Source: Dokdonia sinensis (GTDB taxonomy: Bacteria > Bacteroidota > Bacteroidia > Flavobacteriales > Flavobacteriaceae). From it: 64,000 nt of DNA. The first letter of the stretch is position 1. Every line of letters starts with the position of its first letter. Shown here piece after piece: positions 43,274-52,223 of this stretch. The translations under genes were made by a program, and so were the position numbers. The notes under the pieces are model-generated. The model worked only from the letters and a program-made list of their open reading frames with translations. It was not told the origin of the DNA and searched no databases. The DNA lies in contig NZ_REFV01000007.1 of the NCBI RefSeq assembly GCF_003688895.1, positions 1 through 64,000 of the forward strand. Direction: 5' to 3'.

Positions 43274-44680
43274 TTATTGTTTTACAACCCGTATCGTCAT
43301 TTGCGCATCACTGTTAAGTGCATTAGCATTTATAAAATAAACGCCAGCTGCATACGCCGAAAGGTCGATAGTAGATTTAAAGTCATTTACAGCTTGCTCT
43401 TGAGAAAGAATTCTTCCAGAAATATCATAAAGAACAAGGGATCTTAATGGAACAGCTGCTTGAATATTTATTTGATCACTTGCTGGGTTTGGGTATGCCT
43501 CTAGCTGGATAAGAGCCTCATCAGTAACTGAAAGTTGCCCTACGTTAAAAGTCTTAGTTACCGTTTCTCCCTCATAGGATGCGCTAAATTCCCAAACTCC
43601 TTCTACAGATGTGGTAGGAACCGTATAATACCAGTAAGAAGAGCCAAAGGTGTCTGTAAAGTCCTGTGTCCAAGCAGCAACGGTATCGCCATTGCCGTCT
43701 TTTACGTTGTAAGAAACAGATGTCCCATTCTGTTGTGCACGATAGTAGGCTGCCACAATTACATCATCACCCGGGGTAAACTGATCACTATCATTGGGAA
43801 CTTCTGTCACGCCACATTGATTAAAATTAAATTGAGGTGGAGCGCTGTGTGTGAGTAATGTATTGATTTTTGGATTGTAATATGGTTTTTGTTCGCTCCA
43901 CCAAGTAGAAGAATTAAGATCATTGCAATTCCCATCATAAGGGTCTATGAGGTTGTTGTTACTATCATATATTTCCATATGTAAATGCGGCCCTGTTGAG
44001 TTTCCAGAGCTTCCTATAACTCCTAGGTATTCTCCTATCTCTACCATATCGCCTACACTTTTTGTGGTAAGACTTCCGTCTTTCATATGTCCATACCAAG
44101 CTATGCTTCCATCACTATGTTCTACATATACGGCATTCCATTGATCATTATTAAAGGCACAATTACGATCAAAGGAACCATCGTTTTTGTAAACAATCTG
44201 GCCAGCTTGTGCTGCAATGATATTTGTTTGATCTTCGTCCATTTGTTTCCACCAGAAAGGCCAAGTATAAATGTCAATTCCTTGATGATTATAACCACCT
44301 CCAGTATCATATGAGCGTGTACCACAATCCCAATCTGAAATTTGATTTGGGAAGGATGTATTATGATCTACGTAGTTTGAAATTGCCCACGTGCTATTGT
44401 AATCAAAACCATCTGCTTGAGCTATAGGCCAGTCAAAAAGAACTTGCTGGGAAGCTCTATTTACATTAAAGGCACGTTTATTTTGTGCCTCGAGATTTGT
44501 TATATTTTCTGCAACGGCTTGGTGATAAAAGTCATAATCTTCGTCAGTAAGGCAGGGAACACCTTCTGGATTAGGATGTAACTCACCTCCTTGAGGCACT
44601 ACAGAGCGTTGTCCATACATCGCAAGTCCAGAAAAAAGGAGGATAGCGACAGCTAAAGCTCGGTGGGTAAAATGTTTCAT
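43274..44680 (-). CDS. Secreted M23 family metallopeptidase with T9SS type A C-terminus
   Basis: 468 residues with a signal peptide ('LAVAILLFSGLAMYGQ'). The M23 (LytM) domain has 'YNHQGIDIYTWPFWW' (zinc His and Asp), 'VYVEHSDGSIAWYGHM' and 'STGPHLHMEIYDSNNNLIDP' (HxH). A beta domain (about 275-380) precedes a type A sorting domain ('LEAYPNPASDQINIQ' to 'MTIRVVKQ'), so it is exported by the T9SS. It probably cuts peptidoglycan or glycine-rich peptides outside the cell. A wide 5' region (44681-44928) is shared with divergent ricT. Confidence 0.94.
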   Translation of the reverse strand: MKHFTHRALAVAILLFSGLAMYGQRSVVPQGGELHPNPEGVPCLTDEDYDFYHQAVAENITNLEAQNKRAFNVNRASQQVLFDWPIAQADGFDYNSTWAISNYVDHNTSFPNQISDWDCGTRSYDTGGGYNHQGIDIYTWPFWWKQMDEDQTNIIAAQAGQIVYKNDGSFDRNCAFNNDQWNAVYVEHSDGSIAWYGHMKDGSLTTKSVGDMVEIGEYLGVIGSSGNSTGPHLHMEIYDSNNNLIDPYDGNCNDLNSSTWWSEQKPYYNPKINTLLTHSAPPQFNFNQCGVTEVPNDSDQFTPGDDVIVAAYYRAQQNGTSVSYNVKDGNGDTVAAWTQDFTDTFGSSYWYYTVPTTSVEGVWEFSASYEGETVTKTFNVGQLSVTDEALIQLEAYPNPASDQINIQAAVPLRSLVLYDISGRILSQEQAVNDFKSTIDLSAYAAGVYFINANALNSDAQMTIRVVKQ

Positions 44681-44928
44681 AGGTCGTCGTATTAGTATAA
44701 TTTTGTTTCCGCGATTTATGCTTAATTTATTTCGCGCAAAGCGTAATCGTTACATCATTTGTGGATAACAACGATACACTCCTCAAAATATGAAGATAAA
44801 GATGTCTTAAAAATACTATCTTTAACGGACTTTGATTACCAAATATAATAATAATCACGAGTAATGCAACTTATAATCGGGTGTTAGTAACACGTTTTTA
44901 GGGGCTTACCTCAATATATAGATAGAAT
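44681..44928. other. Divergent intergenic region, M23 gene / ricT
   Basis: 248 bp with no gene. It holds a diverged palindrome (TTTCGCGCAAAGCG, 44730-44743, one base added in the middle) and is otherwise AT-rich. Promoters for both genes are expected, but I could not place them with confidence. Confidence 0.5.
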
Positions 44929-46257
44929 ATGGCGTGTGGAAATTGCGGTACGGGTGCCGATGGGCAACCTAAAGGCTGCAAGAATAATGGTACCTGCGGT
45001 ACCGATGGATGTAATAAACTTACCGTTTTTGACTGGCTGTCTAATATGCAACTTCCTGAAGGGCAAGAACCTTTCAACTATGCGGAAGTACGCTTTAAAA
45101 ACGGTAGAAAAGATTACTATAAAAATAGTGAGAACTTACAATTAAGTATTGGTGATATTGTGGCGACAGAGGCTGCATCTGGTCACGATGTAGGAATGGT
45201 AACACTCACCGGAGAACTTGTACGAGTACAAATGAAGCGTAAGAAGGTCAAAGCAGATACAGACGAAACGCTTAAAATATACCGCAAGGCTTCTCAACGT
45301 GATATCGACATCTGGACAACGGCACGTGAGAAAGAAGAGCCGATGAAAGTTAAGGCAAGGCAAATTGCCATACGGCTGGACTTACAGATGAAAATCTCGG
45401 ATATCGAGTTTCAGGGTGACGGTTCTAAATGTACTTTTTACTACACGGCAGAAGATCGTGTAGATTTTAGACAGCTTATCAAGGAGTTTGCTCAAGAATT
45501 TAGAACGAGGATCGAGATGCGACAGATTGGTCTGCGCCAGGAAGCTTCCCGTCTGGGTGGCATAGGTTCTTGTGGCCGCGAGTTGTGTTGCTCTACTTGG
45601 TTAACAGATTTTAGATCGGTAACCACAAGTGCAGCGCGATACCAGCAACTTTCTCTCAATCCGCAAAAGCTTGCTGGGCAATGCGGGAAACTTAAATGTT
45701 GTCTTAACTATGAGCTGGATGCTTATATGGATGCGCTCAAGGATTTTCCTAAAACAGATCAAAAATTATATACTCAGAAGGGGATTGCCGTTTGCCAGAA
45801 AATTGACATTTTCCGGGGCGAACTTTGGTATGCTTATGAAGGAGAATGGATGAACTGGCACAAGCTCACCACCGCTCACGCAAACGAGATTATTGCTGCA
45901 AACCGTGCCAAAGAACCTATAGCTAGCCTAGAAGAATTTGCCGCCGAACTTATTGCAGACACTAAAATCGATTTTGGTAACGTTGTAGGACAAGACAGTT
46001 TAACCCGTTTTGATCAACCCAAGACCCATAAAAAACGTCGCAATAACCGAAAGAAAAAACAACCCGCAACTGCTCAAAAAGGAAATCAAAGAAATCCAAA
46101 AGCGAGGCAGGAACGTACAAAAGATAACCCAAAGGGGCCGAGACCAAAGCGTAACAATGACCAGCAATCCAGCATGGATACAAAGCGCAAGACATCGCAA
46201 CCTAAAACGCGCAGGCGTGATACTCCACGTAAACCAAAACCAGGTACAGATGCGTAG
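44929..46257 (+). CDS. ricT: RicT (PSP1/YaaT) family Fe-S complex subunit
   Basis: 442 residues. A Cys-rich start ('MACGNCGTGADGQPKGCKNNGTCG') leads into the PSP1 domain, with 'LGGIGSCGRELCCSTWL' and 'LAGQCGKLKCCLNYELDAY' as the CCxxC-type cluster ligands seen in RicT. In Bacillus the Ric complex helps RNase Y; the role in Bacteroidota is not established. A long basic tail (about 365-442, rich in Lys, Arg and Pro) suggests RNA contact. It is the first gene of the ricT-gldH-PBP1A unit. Confidence 0.94.
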   Translation: MACGNCGTGADGQPKGCKNNGTCGTDGCNKLTVFDWLSNMQLPEGQEPFNYAEVRFKNGRKDYYKNSENLQLSIGDIVATEAASGHDVGMVTLTGELVRVQMKRKKVKADTDETLKIYRKASQRDIDIWTTAREKEEPMKVKARQIAIRLDLQMKISDIEFQGDGSKCTFYYTAEDRVDFRQLIKEFAQEFRTRIEMRQIGLRQEASRLGGIGSCGRELCCSTWLTDFRSVTTSAARYQQLSLNPQKLAGQCGKLKCCLNYELDAYMDALKDFPKTDQKLYTQKGIAVCQKIDIFRGELWYAYEGEWMNWHKLTTAHANEIIAANRAKEPIASLEEFAAELIADTKIDFGNVVGQDSLTRFDQPKTHKKRRNNRKKKQPATAQKGNQRNPKARQERTKDNPKGPRPKRNNDQQSSMDTKRKTSQPKTRRRDTPRKPKPGTDA

Positions 46258-46732
46258 CTTTTTAGGTTTGATTATTGTTTTGGCGTTTTCTGTTTCCTGT
46301 GACGATGCCAGTATTTATACTAGTTACGAGACTTTAAATGGTGGTTGGGACAAACAGGAGCCAGTTACTTTTAAATTACCAGAGCTAGATAGTGTTGCAT
46401 CATATAATACCTTTATTACTATGCGTGTAAATCACGAGTACGCTTATAGTAATCTTTTTTTGATAACGCGTATGGGTTACCCTAACGGCAAGGTTGAGAC
46501 GGACACATTAGAGTACAAAATGGCCGAACCCTCGGGGGAGCTCTTAGGTAAAGGTATAGGAGATATAAAGGAAAATAAATTGTGGTATAAGGAAGGAGTA
46601 CGCTTTCGCGAAAGCGGAACCTACACCGTTACCATAGAACAAGCAATGCGCGCAAACGGAAATGTCGCGGCAGACCAAAAATTAAAAGGAATCACCGAAA
46701 TAGGATTACGTATAGAACGTCAAGCGGAATAA
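46250..46732 (+). CDS. gldH: Gliding motility lipoprotein GldH
   Basis: 160 residues from ATG at 46250, overlapping the ricT stop by 8 bp. The lipoprotein signal 'SFLGLIIVLAFSVSCDD' has its lipobox Cys at about 16, and the body ('WDKQEPVTFKLPELDSVASYNTFITMRVNHEYAYSNLFLIT', 'IGDIKENKLWYKEGVRF') matches GldH, a lipoprotein needed for gliding in F. johnsoniae. The frame is open upstream, but that part lies inside ricT. The palindrome encodes 'RFRESG', the only copy in this frame. Confidence 0.93.
   Translation: MRSFLGLIIVLAFSVSCDDASIYTSYETLNGGWDKQEPVTFKLPELDSVASYNTFITMRVNHEYAYSNLFLITRMGYPNGKVETDTLEYKMAEPSGELLGKGIGDIKENKLWYKEGVRFRESGTYTVTIEQAMRANGNVAADQKLKGITEIGLRIERQAE
46601..46616. repeat. Palindrome copy, exact, inside gldH
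   Basis: Exact 16-mer, read in the 'RFRES' frame, the third possible frame. Confidence 0.97.
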
Positions 46733-46736
46733 ATTA

Positions 46737-49079
46737 ATGGCACAGCAGAAAAAAACAACAAAAAAGAAAACAGCAGTGGCTGGAAACTCTTTTACGAGAT
46801 ACATAAAATGGTTCTGGGGACTCTTTCTAGGAGGAGTGCTAGCTTTTGTTTTATTGTTCTTGCTCGCGAGTTGGAATGTTTTTGGCGAGTTGCCCACCTT
46901 TGAGGAATTAGAAAACCCGGAGAGTAACCTTGCGACAAAGATTTTATCTGTTGATGGGAAACAGCTTGGTACGTATTATAATGAAAACCGTACACCGATT
47001 AAATATGAAGATCTACCTCAAAACCTTGTAGATGCACTTGTCGCTACAGAAGATGAGAGATACTATGAGCATTCTGGAATTGATTTTTGGGGTACTACAC
47101 GAGCCGTAGCATATCTGGGACAAAAAGGTGGTGCAAGTACGGTGACGCAACAACTGGCAAAGCTTTTGTTTTCTAATCCTCCTAGCTCCACATTTGAGCG
47201 GCTTATTCAGAAAGTAAAGGAGTATGTGATATCTACGCGACTTGAGCGTCAGTACACCAAGCAAGAAATCATTGCGATGTACTTAAACAAGCAAGGATTT
47301 CTTTTTAATGCCATTGGGATCAGTAGTGCTTCTCGTATTTATTTTAATAAGGAAGTACAAGATTTAGAACTGCACGAGAGCGCTGTTTTTGTGGCAATGC
47401 TTAAAAATCCGAGACAATACAATCCTTACCGCACCATTTCAAGAGAAAAATCACTGGGGAGAAGAAATCAGGTCTTCAAGCAGATGGAGATTAACGGTAT
47501 GATTACTACTGCCGAAAAGGATTCCCTACAGGCGTTGCCTATGGAGGTGAAGTTCACCCCAGAAGGTCACGCAGATGGGATTGCGACGTACTTTAGGGAA
47601 AACCTCAAGAAGTTCCTTGCAGAGTGGATTGAAGAAAACCCGAAAGGAGAGGATGCAGATGGAAACTTAGAATACTACAATATCTATCGGGATGGTCTCA
47701 CCATTACGACGACTATAGACAGTCGTATGCAAAAAATGGCCGAAGAAGCTGTAGCAAAGCATATGTCAAAGCTACAAGCGGAATTCGATAGTCAGAATGA
47801 GAAGAACAAAACGGCTCCATTTAGAGATATAGATGAGTCCGAAATAGACCTCATTTTTGAAAGAGCAATGAAATCTTCCTCCAGATGGAGACTTATGGCT
47901 CGTGAAGGAAAAAGCGAAGAAGAAATACGGAAGTCGTTTGATGTAAAAACGGATATGAGTATTTTCTCTTGGCAAGGTAACATCGATACCATAATGACCC
48001 CTAAGGATTCTATTAGATATTACAAGCGTTTCTTACGCACAGGTGTGATGTCTATGGTACCACAAACAGGAGAAGTACGTGCTTGGGTAGGGGGAATTAA
48101 TATGCAACACTTCCAATACGACCACGTACAGACAGGAAAACGTCAGGTAGGTTCAACCTTTAAACCTTTCTTATATGCAACTGCCGTAGACCAGTTACAC
48201 TTGTCGCCTTGCGATACTTTGCCTAACACCATTTATAGTATTCCAGCTGGAAAACACGGAAACACAAAAGACTGGGCTCCTAAAAACTCCGGAGGAGAAT
48301 ACGGTGGGATGATAACAATGAAAAAAGCGCTAGCACAATCTGTAAATACAGTTTCTGCCAGACTTATGGACAAAGTGGGGCCACGACCAGTTCTAGAGCT
48401 TGTAGAAAAGCTAGGTATCGACACAAAGAATATCCCAGAAGTTCCATCTATTGCTTTGGGAACTGCAGATTTGAGCTTGTACGAAATGGTAAGTGCCTAC
48501 TCTGCATTTGCAAATCAAGGTGTTTATGTGACACCACAAATCGTAAGTACCATTCAGGATAAAAATGGAACAATCTTATATCAACACGTACCGGAGACAC
48601 GCGATGTATTAAGTGCAGAGGCGGCCTATGTAACCCTGCAACTTATGGAAGGCGTGACTCAAGCAGGTTCTGGACAACGATTGAGAACAACGTGGGCATC
48701 TAACCGCGCCGATTATAAAAAAGCAGTTACGGGATATCCTTACGGATTTACAAACCCTATCGCAGGAAAAACAGGAACTACTCAGAATCAATCTGACGGT
48801 TGGTTTATGGGAATAGTCCCTAACCTTGTGACGGGCGTTTGGGTAGGAGGAGATGATCGCGCAGTTCATTTCCCAAGCTTGCGTTACGGGCAGGGAGCGA
48901 CAATGGCATTACCTATATGGGGAATGTATATGAGAGATGTTTATAAGGATAAAGATCTAGAAATCTCTGATGATGCCTTTGAAAAACCAGATAACCTTAC
49001 TATTGAAATAGATTGTGACAAGTACAATTCTGAAGGTGTAAGTGACGAGCTTCCAGAGGAACTTGAAGATTTCTTTTAA
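46737..49079 (+). CDS. Class A penicillin-binding protein (PBP1A-like)
   Basis: 780 residues. A membrane helix (about 18-42) precedes a GT51 transglycosylase domain ('ALVATEDERYYEHSGIDFWGTTRA', 'GASTVTQQLAKLLF') and a transpeptidase domain with the Ser in 'GSTFKPF', 'AQSVNTVSARLM' and 'KTGTTQNQSDGWF'. It polymerises and cross-links peptidoglycan. It starts 4 bp after gldH; ricT-gldH-PBP is a recurring flavobacterial order. A low-complexity acidic end ('DELPEELEDFF') follows the catalytic domain. Confidence 0.95.
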   Translation: MAQQKKTTKKKTAVAGNSFTRYIKWFWGLFLGGVLAFVLLFLLASWNVFGELPTFEELENPESNLATKILSVDGKQLGTYYNENRTPIKYEDLPQNLVDALVATEDERYYEHSGIDFWGTTRAVAYLGQKGGASTVTQQLAKLLFSNPPSSTFERLIQKVKEYVISTRLERQYTKQEIIAMYLNKQGFLFNAIGISSASRIYFNKEVQDLELHESAVFVAMLKNPRQYNPYRTISREKSLGRRNQVFKQMEINGMITTAEKDSLQALPMEVKFTPEGHADGIATYFRENLKKFLAEWIEENPKGEDADGNLEYYNIYRDGLTITTTIDSRMQKMAEEAVAKHMSKLQAEFDSQNEKNKTAPFRDIDESEIDLIFERAMKSSSRWRLMAREGKSEEEIRKSFDVKTDMSIFSWQGNIDTIMTPKDSIRYYKRFLRTGVMSMVPQTGEVRAWVGGINMQHFQYDHVQTGKRQVGSTFKPFLYATAVDQLHLSPCDTLPNTIYSIPAGKHGNTKDWAPKNSGGEYGGMITMKKALAQSVNTVSARLMDKVGPRPVLELVEKLGIDTKNIPEVPSIALGTADLSLYEMVSAYSAFANQGVYVTPQIVSTIQDKNGTILYQHVPETRDVLSAEAAYVTLQLMEGVTQAGSGQRLRTTWASNRADYKKAVTGYPYGFTNPIAGKTGTTQNQSDGWFMGIVPNLVTGVWVGGDDRAVHFPSLRYGQGATMALPIWGMYMRDVYKDKDLEISDDAFEKPDNLTIEIDCDKYNSEGVSDELPEELEDFF

Positions 49080-49084
49080 CCGCG

Positions 49085-49104
49085 TAATGATACCCTGGGA
49101 TTAA
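49085..49104. repeat. Short repeat shared with 27653-27671
   Basis: TAATGATACCCTGGGATTAA, one base longer than the copy at 27653. It lies just after the PBP stop. Confidence 0.7.
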
Positions 49105-49178
49105 ATTTAATGAGGCTTGCTTCTGGATGAAATCTATATTCGATGATCGCTTAATATTAGGAAAAGCGGCACGCTTTT

Positions 49179-49811
49179 ATGACAACCATTTCCATACACA
49201 ACAATACGTTTAGACTACAGCCTACGGGCACAATGTTTTGGGAAGAGCGAGCAATGCTTCTCATTGCAGATGTGCATTTGGGAAAAGTAGCTCATTTTAG
49301 AAAGCACGGGAGTGCCGTTCCTCAAGAAGCTATTTCAAAGAACTTTGAACAATTGGACACAGCAATTGACTGTTGTGAGGCAAAGGAAATTTGTTTTCTC
49401 GGCGACCTTTTTCATTCCACTCTTAATACAGAGTGGTTGCATTTTGAACAATGGGTACAGCGTCAGGAGACAGAACTTTCACTCGTCATAGGAAACCACG
49501 ATATTATATCGCCGTTGCGCTTTGAGAAGCTTGGTATTACATTATATGAGGAGCGTATTCTAGAAAGCTTCTTACTCACGCATCATCCCGAGGAACGAGA
49601 AAATCTGTTTAATTTTTGTGGTCATATACACCCAGGCGTTCGACTTAAGGGTATGGGGAGGCAAATTCTCAAGATGCCTTGCTTTTTTAAGAAGCCTAGT
49701 CAGATGATATTACCGGCATTTGGAGAATTTACAGGGAATTACATGCTAGAGCCAAAGGATGGAGATGAGATTTTTGTCGTGACCCCAGATGAGGTAATTC
49801 TTGTGGAATAG
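49179..49811 (+). CDS. pdeM: Ligase-associated DNA damage response endonuclease PdeM-like
   Basis: 210 residues of the calcineurin-like phosphoesterase fold: 'LLIADVHLGKVAHFRKHGSAVP', 'ICFLGDLFHSTLNTEWLHFE', 'LVIGNHD', 'LTHHPEERENLFNFCGHIHPGV'. The sequence fits PdeM, the nuclease that often travels with a DNA ligase and Lhr-type helicase; those partners are not adjacent here. Alone in its unit, ending just before a palindrome copy. Confidence 0.92.
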   Translation: MTTISIHNNTFRLQPTGTMFWEERAMLLIADVHLGKVAHFRKHGSAVPQEAISKNFEQLDTAIDCCEAKEICFLGDLFHSTLNTEWLHFEQWVQRQETELSLVIGNHDIISPLRFEKLGITLYEERILESFLLTHHPEERENLFNFCGHIHPGVRLKGMGRQILKMPCFFKKPSQMILPAFGEFTGNYMLEPKDGDEIFVVTPDEVILVE

Positions 49812-49823
49812 GTTTTTTTCTTA

Positions 49824-49839
49824 CGCTTTCGCGAAAGCG
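49824..49839. repeat. Palindrome copy, exact, intergenic
   Basis: Exact 16-mer 13 bp after the pdeM stop, followed later by the promoter of the decarboxylase gene. Confidence 0.97.
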
Positions 49840-49891
49840 GAATCCCCACAACACAACACCTTCATTATTTTTAATGGTCTGAGCAATAGTC

Positions 49892-49899
49892 TACCTTTG
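49892..49899 (+). promoter_or_regulatory. -7 element of the decarboxylase promoter
   Basis: TACCTTTG matches TAnnTTTG, 18 bp before the start codons ATGATG. No clear -33 element. Confidence 0.55.
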
Positions 49900-49916
49900 T
49901 CATTCCCTAAAAGAGA

Positions 49917-51347
49917 ATGATGAATAAAGACACTTTAGAGCTCTCTGCCGAAGAAATGAGAAGCTACGGCTACAGTATTGTAGATACGGTTGTAGAGCAT
50001 TTTCATACGCAACGAGAAAAACAGCCCAATGCTTCTGGAACGCGAGAAGAGATGGATACACTCTTTTTAGAAGAAGCTCCAGAAAAATCTTCTGACCCAC
50101 AGGAGGTACTCGATTTTGTGGTGGAAAAAGTGATGAAAAAGAGTGCCATTCCCTCACATCCCAAAGCATTTTCATTTGTGCCGGGACCGAGCAACTATAT
50201 TAGTGCGATGGCAGATACGCTGGCCACTGGATTCAATATTTTTGGCGGAGGCTGGTCGCAATCACCACCTGCAGCTGAGTTAGAAATTGTGACGATAAGT
50301 TGGTTGCTCAAGATTTTTGGTTTTCCTGTAAAAAAGGGAGGTGGGATTTTTACAAGCGGTGGCTCTATGGCAAATCTGACGGCAATCGTTACCGCAAGAC
50401 GAGTAAAATGTGGAGACGATTTCTCTAAGGCGGTTATCTATCTTTCTGACCAAGCGCACTCTTCTAACATTAAGGCGCTACGAATTATTGGATTTCTTAA
50501 AGAGCAAATACGACTCATCCCAACAGATTCTGAGTTCAAATTTTCAACCATAAAGTTAAAAAGTGCCATCGCTAGAGATAGACTGGAAGGCTATCAACCT
50601 TTTTGTGTCATAGCGACAGCGGGAACGACAAACACGGGAACTGTAGACCCGCTGGGAGATATTTCAAAAATCTGTAAGGCAGAGGATCTTTGGTTTCATA
50701 TAGATGGAGCGTACGGTGGCGCGGCCATTCTTGCCAAAAACGGTAAACAGCTCCTCAAAGGCATTTCAAAGGCAGATTCACTCACCGTAGACCCGCACAA
50801 GTGGTTTTTTCAACCGTATGAAATGGGATGCCTCCTCATAAGACATCACAAACACTTAAAGAGCACTTTTGTTGAGAAGCCTGAGTATTTAAGAGATATT
50901 GAGGGTAACGAATCTGAAATCAATTTTTACGACCACGGCGTGCAACTCACCAGACGTTTCCGCGCTTTAAAGTTTTATATATCCATCAAGACTTTTGGCC
51001 TCAAGGCCTTTAGAAACGCCATCACCTACAACATAGAAATCGCCGAAAAAACCGAACGTTTCCTCCGGAAAAGTGCCAAATGGGAAGTGGTTTCTCCTGC
51101 CACGCTCGCTATAATAAACTTTAGATTTAATCCTATAGGGAACAGCTATTCGGAAAAACAACTTGATGCGTTAAATCAAAAAATTTCTGGGGCCGTGATG
51201 GATTCTCGAGAGGCACAACTGGTCACCACGGTGCTCAACGGGCAGGTGGTGTTGCGTATGTGCTTGATAAATCCGCGCACGACGTTTCAGGATGTGAAGG
51301 ATACTTTGGCTTTGTGCGAGCGTTTTGCTTCAGAGATAGAGGGTTGA
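49917..51347 (+). CDS. PLP-dependent group II decarboxylase
   Basis: 476 residues of the aromatic-amino-acid/glutamate decarboxylase family. 'FTSGGSMANLTAIVTAR' is the PLP phosphate site, 'WFHIDGAYGGAAILAKNG' holds the PLP-nitrogen Asp, and 'SLTVDPHKWFFQPYEMGCLLIR' the Schiff-base Lys. The substrate (aromatic amino acid, 2,4-diaminobutyrate or other) cannot be read from sequence. Two consecutive ATG codons start the frame. No transporter or pathway partner is adjacent. Confidence 0.93.
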   Translation: MMNKDTLELSAEEMRSYGYSIVDTVVEHFHTQREKQPNASGTREEMDTLFLEEAPEKSSDPQEVLDFVVEKVMKKSAIPSHPKAFSFVPGPSNYISAMADTLATGFNIFGGGWSQSPPAAELEIVTISWLLKIFGFPVKKGGGIFTSGGSMANLTAIVTARRVKCGDDFSKAVIYLSDQAHSSNIKALRIIGFLKEQIRLIPTDSEFKFSTIKLKSAIARDRLEGYQPFCVIATAGTTNTGTVDPLGDISKICKAEDLWFHIDGAYGGAAILAKNGKQLLKGISKADSLTVDPHKWFFQPYEMGCLLIRHHKHLKSTFVEKPEYLRDIEGNESEINFYDHGVQLTRRFRALKFYISIKTFGLKAFRNAITYNIEIAEKTERFLRKSAKWEVVSPATLAIINFRFNPIGNSYSEKQLDALNQKISGAVMDSREAQLVTTVLNGQVVLRMCLINPRTTFQDVKDTLALCERFASEIEG

Positions 51348-51374
51348 GCTGTAAATTCTTAGGATAATTTTGGG

Positions 51375-51394
51375 TACGCTTTCGCGAAAGCGTA
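51375..51394. repeat. Palindrome copy extended to 20 bp, intergenic
   Basis: The exact 16-mer (51377-51392) is flanked by TA on both sides in inverted form (TACGC..GCGTA). It lies 28 bp after the decarboxylase stop and 28 bp before the TspO-like start. Confidence 0.97.
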
Positions 51395-51422
51395 ATTACC
51401 TTTATATAAAATTTTGGGCATT

Positions 51423-52220
51423 ATGAAAAAAACCTACGCTATTGTAAACGCACTTTCTGTCATCCTTGTGCTTGCCGTAAACGGATTCTCCCAATCCCAA
51501 CGGTGGAATGATACGACCATAGGCGAGATGTCTGACCAGTATAGCAATCTTTTTACACCGGCGGGTTACGCCTTTGCAATTTGGGGGCTAATCTTTTTGA
51601 TGCTTGTGGGGTACTCCATTTTTCAAATAAGGCGCGCTTTTTTTAGCAAGAAAGAGTCGCCATTTATAGAACAAACGGGATGGTGGTTTGCACTCGCAAA
51701 TGTTTTTAACTCGGCTTGGGTCGTTGCTTTTATGTATGGCTACGTGGGACTTTCTGTGATTATTATGTTAGGTATTTTAGTGAGTTTGTTACAGATCGTC
51801 AGAAAAACAAATATGGAACGCTGGGATGCGCCCATTGAGGTTATCGCCTTTGTCTGGTGGCCTATCTGTATTTATTCTGGGTGGATTGCCGTTGCGACTA
51901 TTGCAAATGTGAGCGCTTTTCTAGTGAGTATGGATATGGGCGGGAGCGAACTCAATCAAATCATCTGGACAATGGTGATGATTACAATTGCGGTCTTGGT
52001 AAACGTTCTTATGGTCTGGTTGCGCAATATGAGGGAGTTTGCTGGAGTGGCCATCTGGGCGCTTATCGCCATATTTGTAAGACATAAGGACAGTCTGGAG
52101 AGTGTGGCATATTATGCACTTTTAGGGGCCATCGTTTTATTTGTAATTGTGGGATTGCACGGTTTTAGTAATCGCGATACTGCGCCCCATATAAAATTGA
52201 AAGAGCGACTGCAAGGGTAG
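51423..52220 (+). CDS. TspO/MBR-related tryptophan-rich membrane protein
   Basis: 265 residues from ATG at 51423, with seven or eight hydrophobic helices. 'NLFTPAGYAFAIWGLIFLMLVGYSIFQI', 'WWFALANVFNSAWVVAFMYGYVGLSVIIML' and 'AFVWWPICIYSGWIAVATIANVSAFLV' carry the Trp-rich pattern of the TspO-related group. TspO proteins bind porphyrins; this longer bacterial branch is uncharacterised. An earlier TTG (51414) is possible but less likely. Confidence 0.83.
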   Translation: MKKTYAIVNALSVILVLAVNGFSQSQRWNDTTIGEMSDQYSNLFTPAGYAFAIWGLIFLMLVGYSIFQIRRAFFSKKESPFIEQTGWWFALANVFNSAWVVAFMYGYVGLSVIIMLGILVSLLQIVRKTNMERWDAPIEVIAFVWWPICIYSGWIAVATIANVSAFLVSMDMGGSELNQIIWTMVMITIAVLVNVLMVWLRNMREFAGVAIWALIAIFVRHKDSLESVAYYALLGAIVLFVIVGLHGFSNRDTAPHIKLKERLQG

Positions 52221-52223
52221 TTT

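Noticed and set aside
46010-46249. gldH extended upstream by 80 codons
   Set aside because: That part lies inside ricT in another frame and would precede the lipoprotein signal peptide; ATG 46250 gives a normal GldH.
52141-52220. Other TCGCGA hexamers (for example near 52175, 17467, 39696) as palindrome copies
   Set aside because: Only the central hexamer matches; the flanks lack the CTTT/AAAG arms, so these are ordinary coding sequence.
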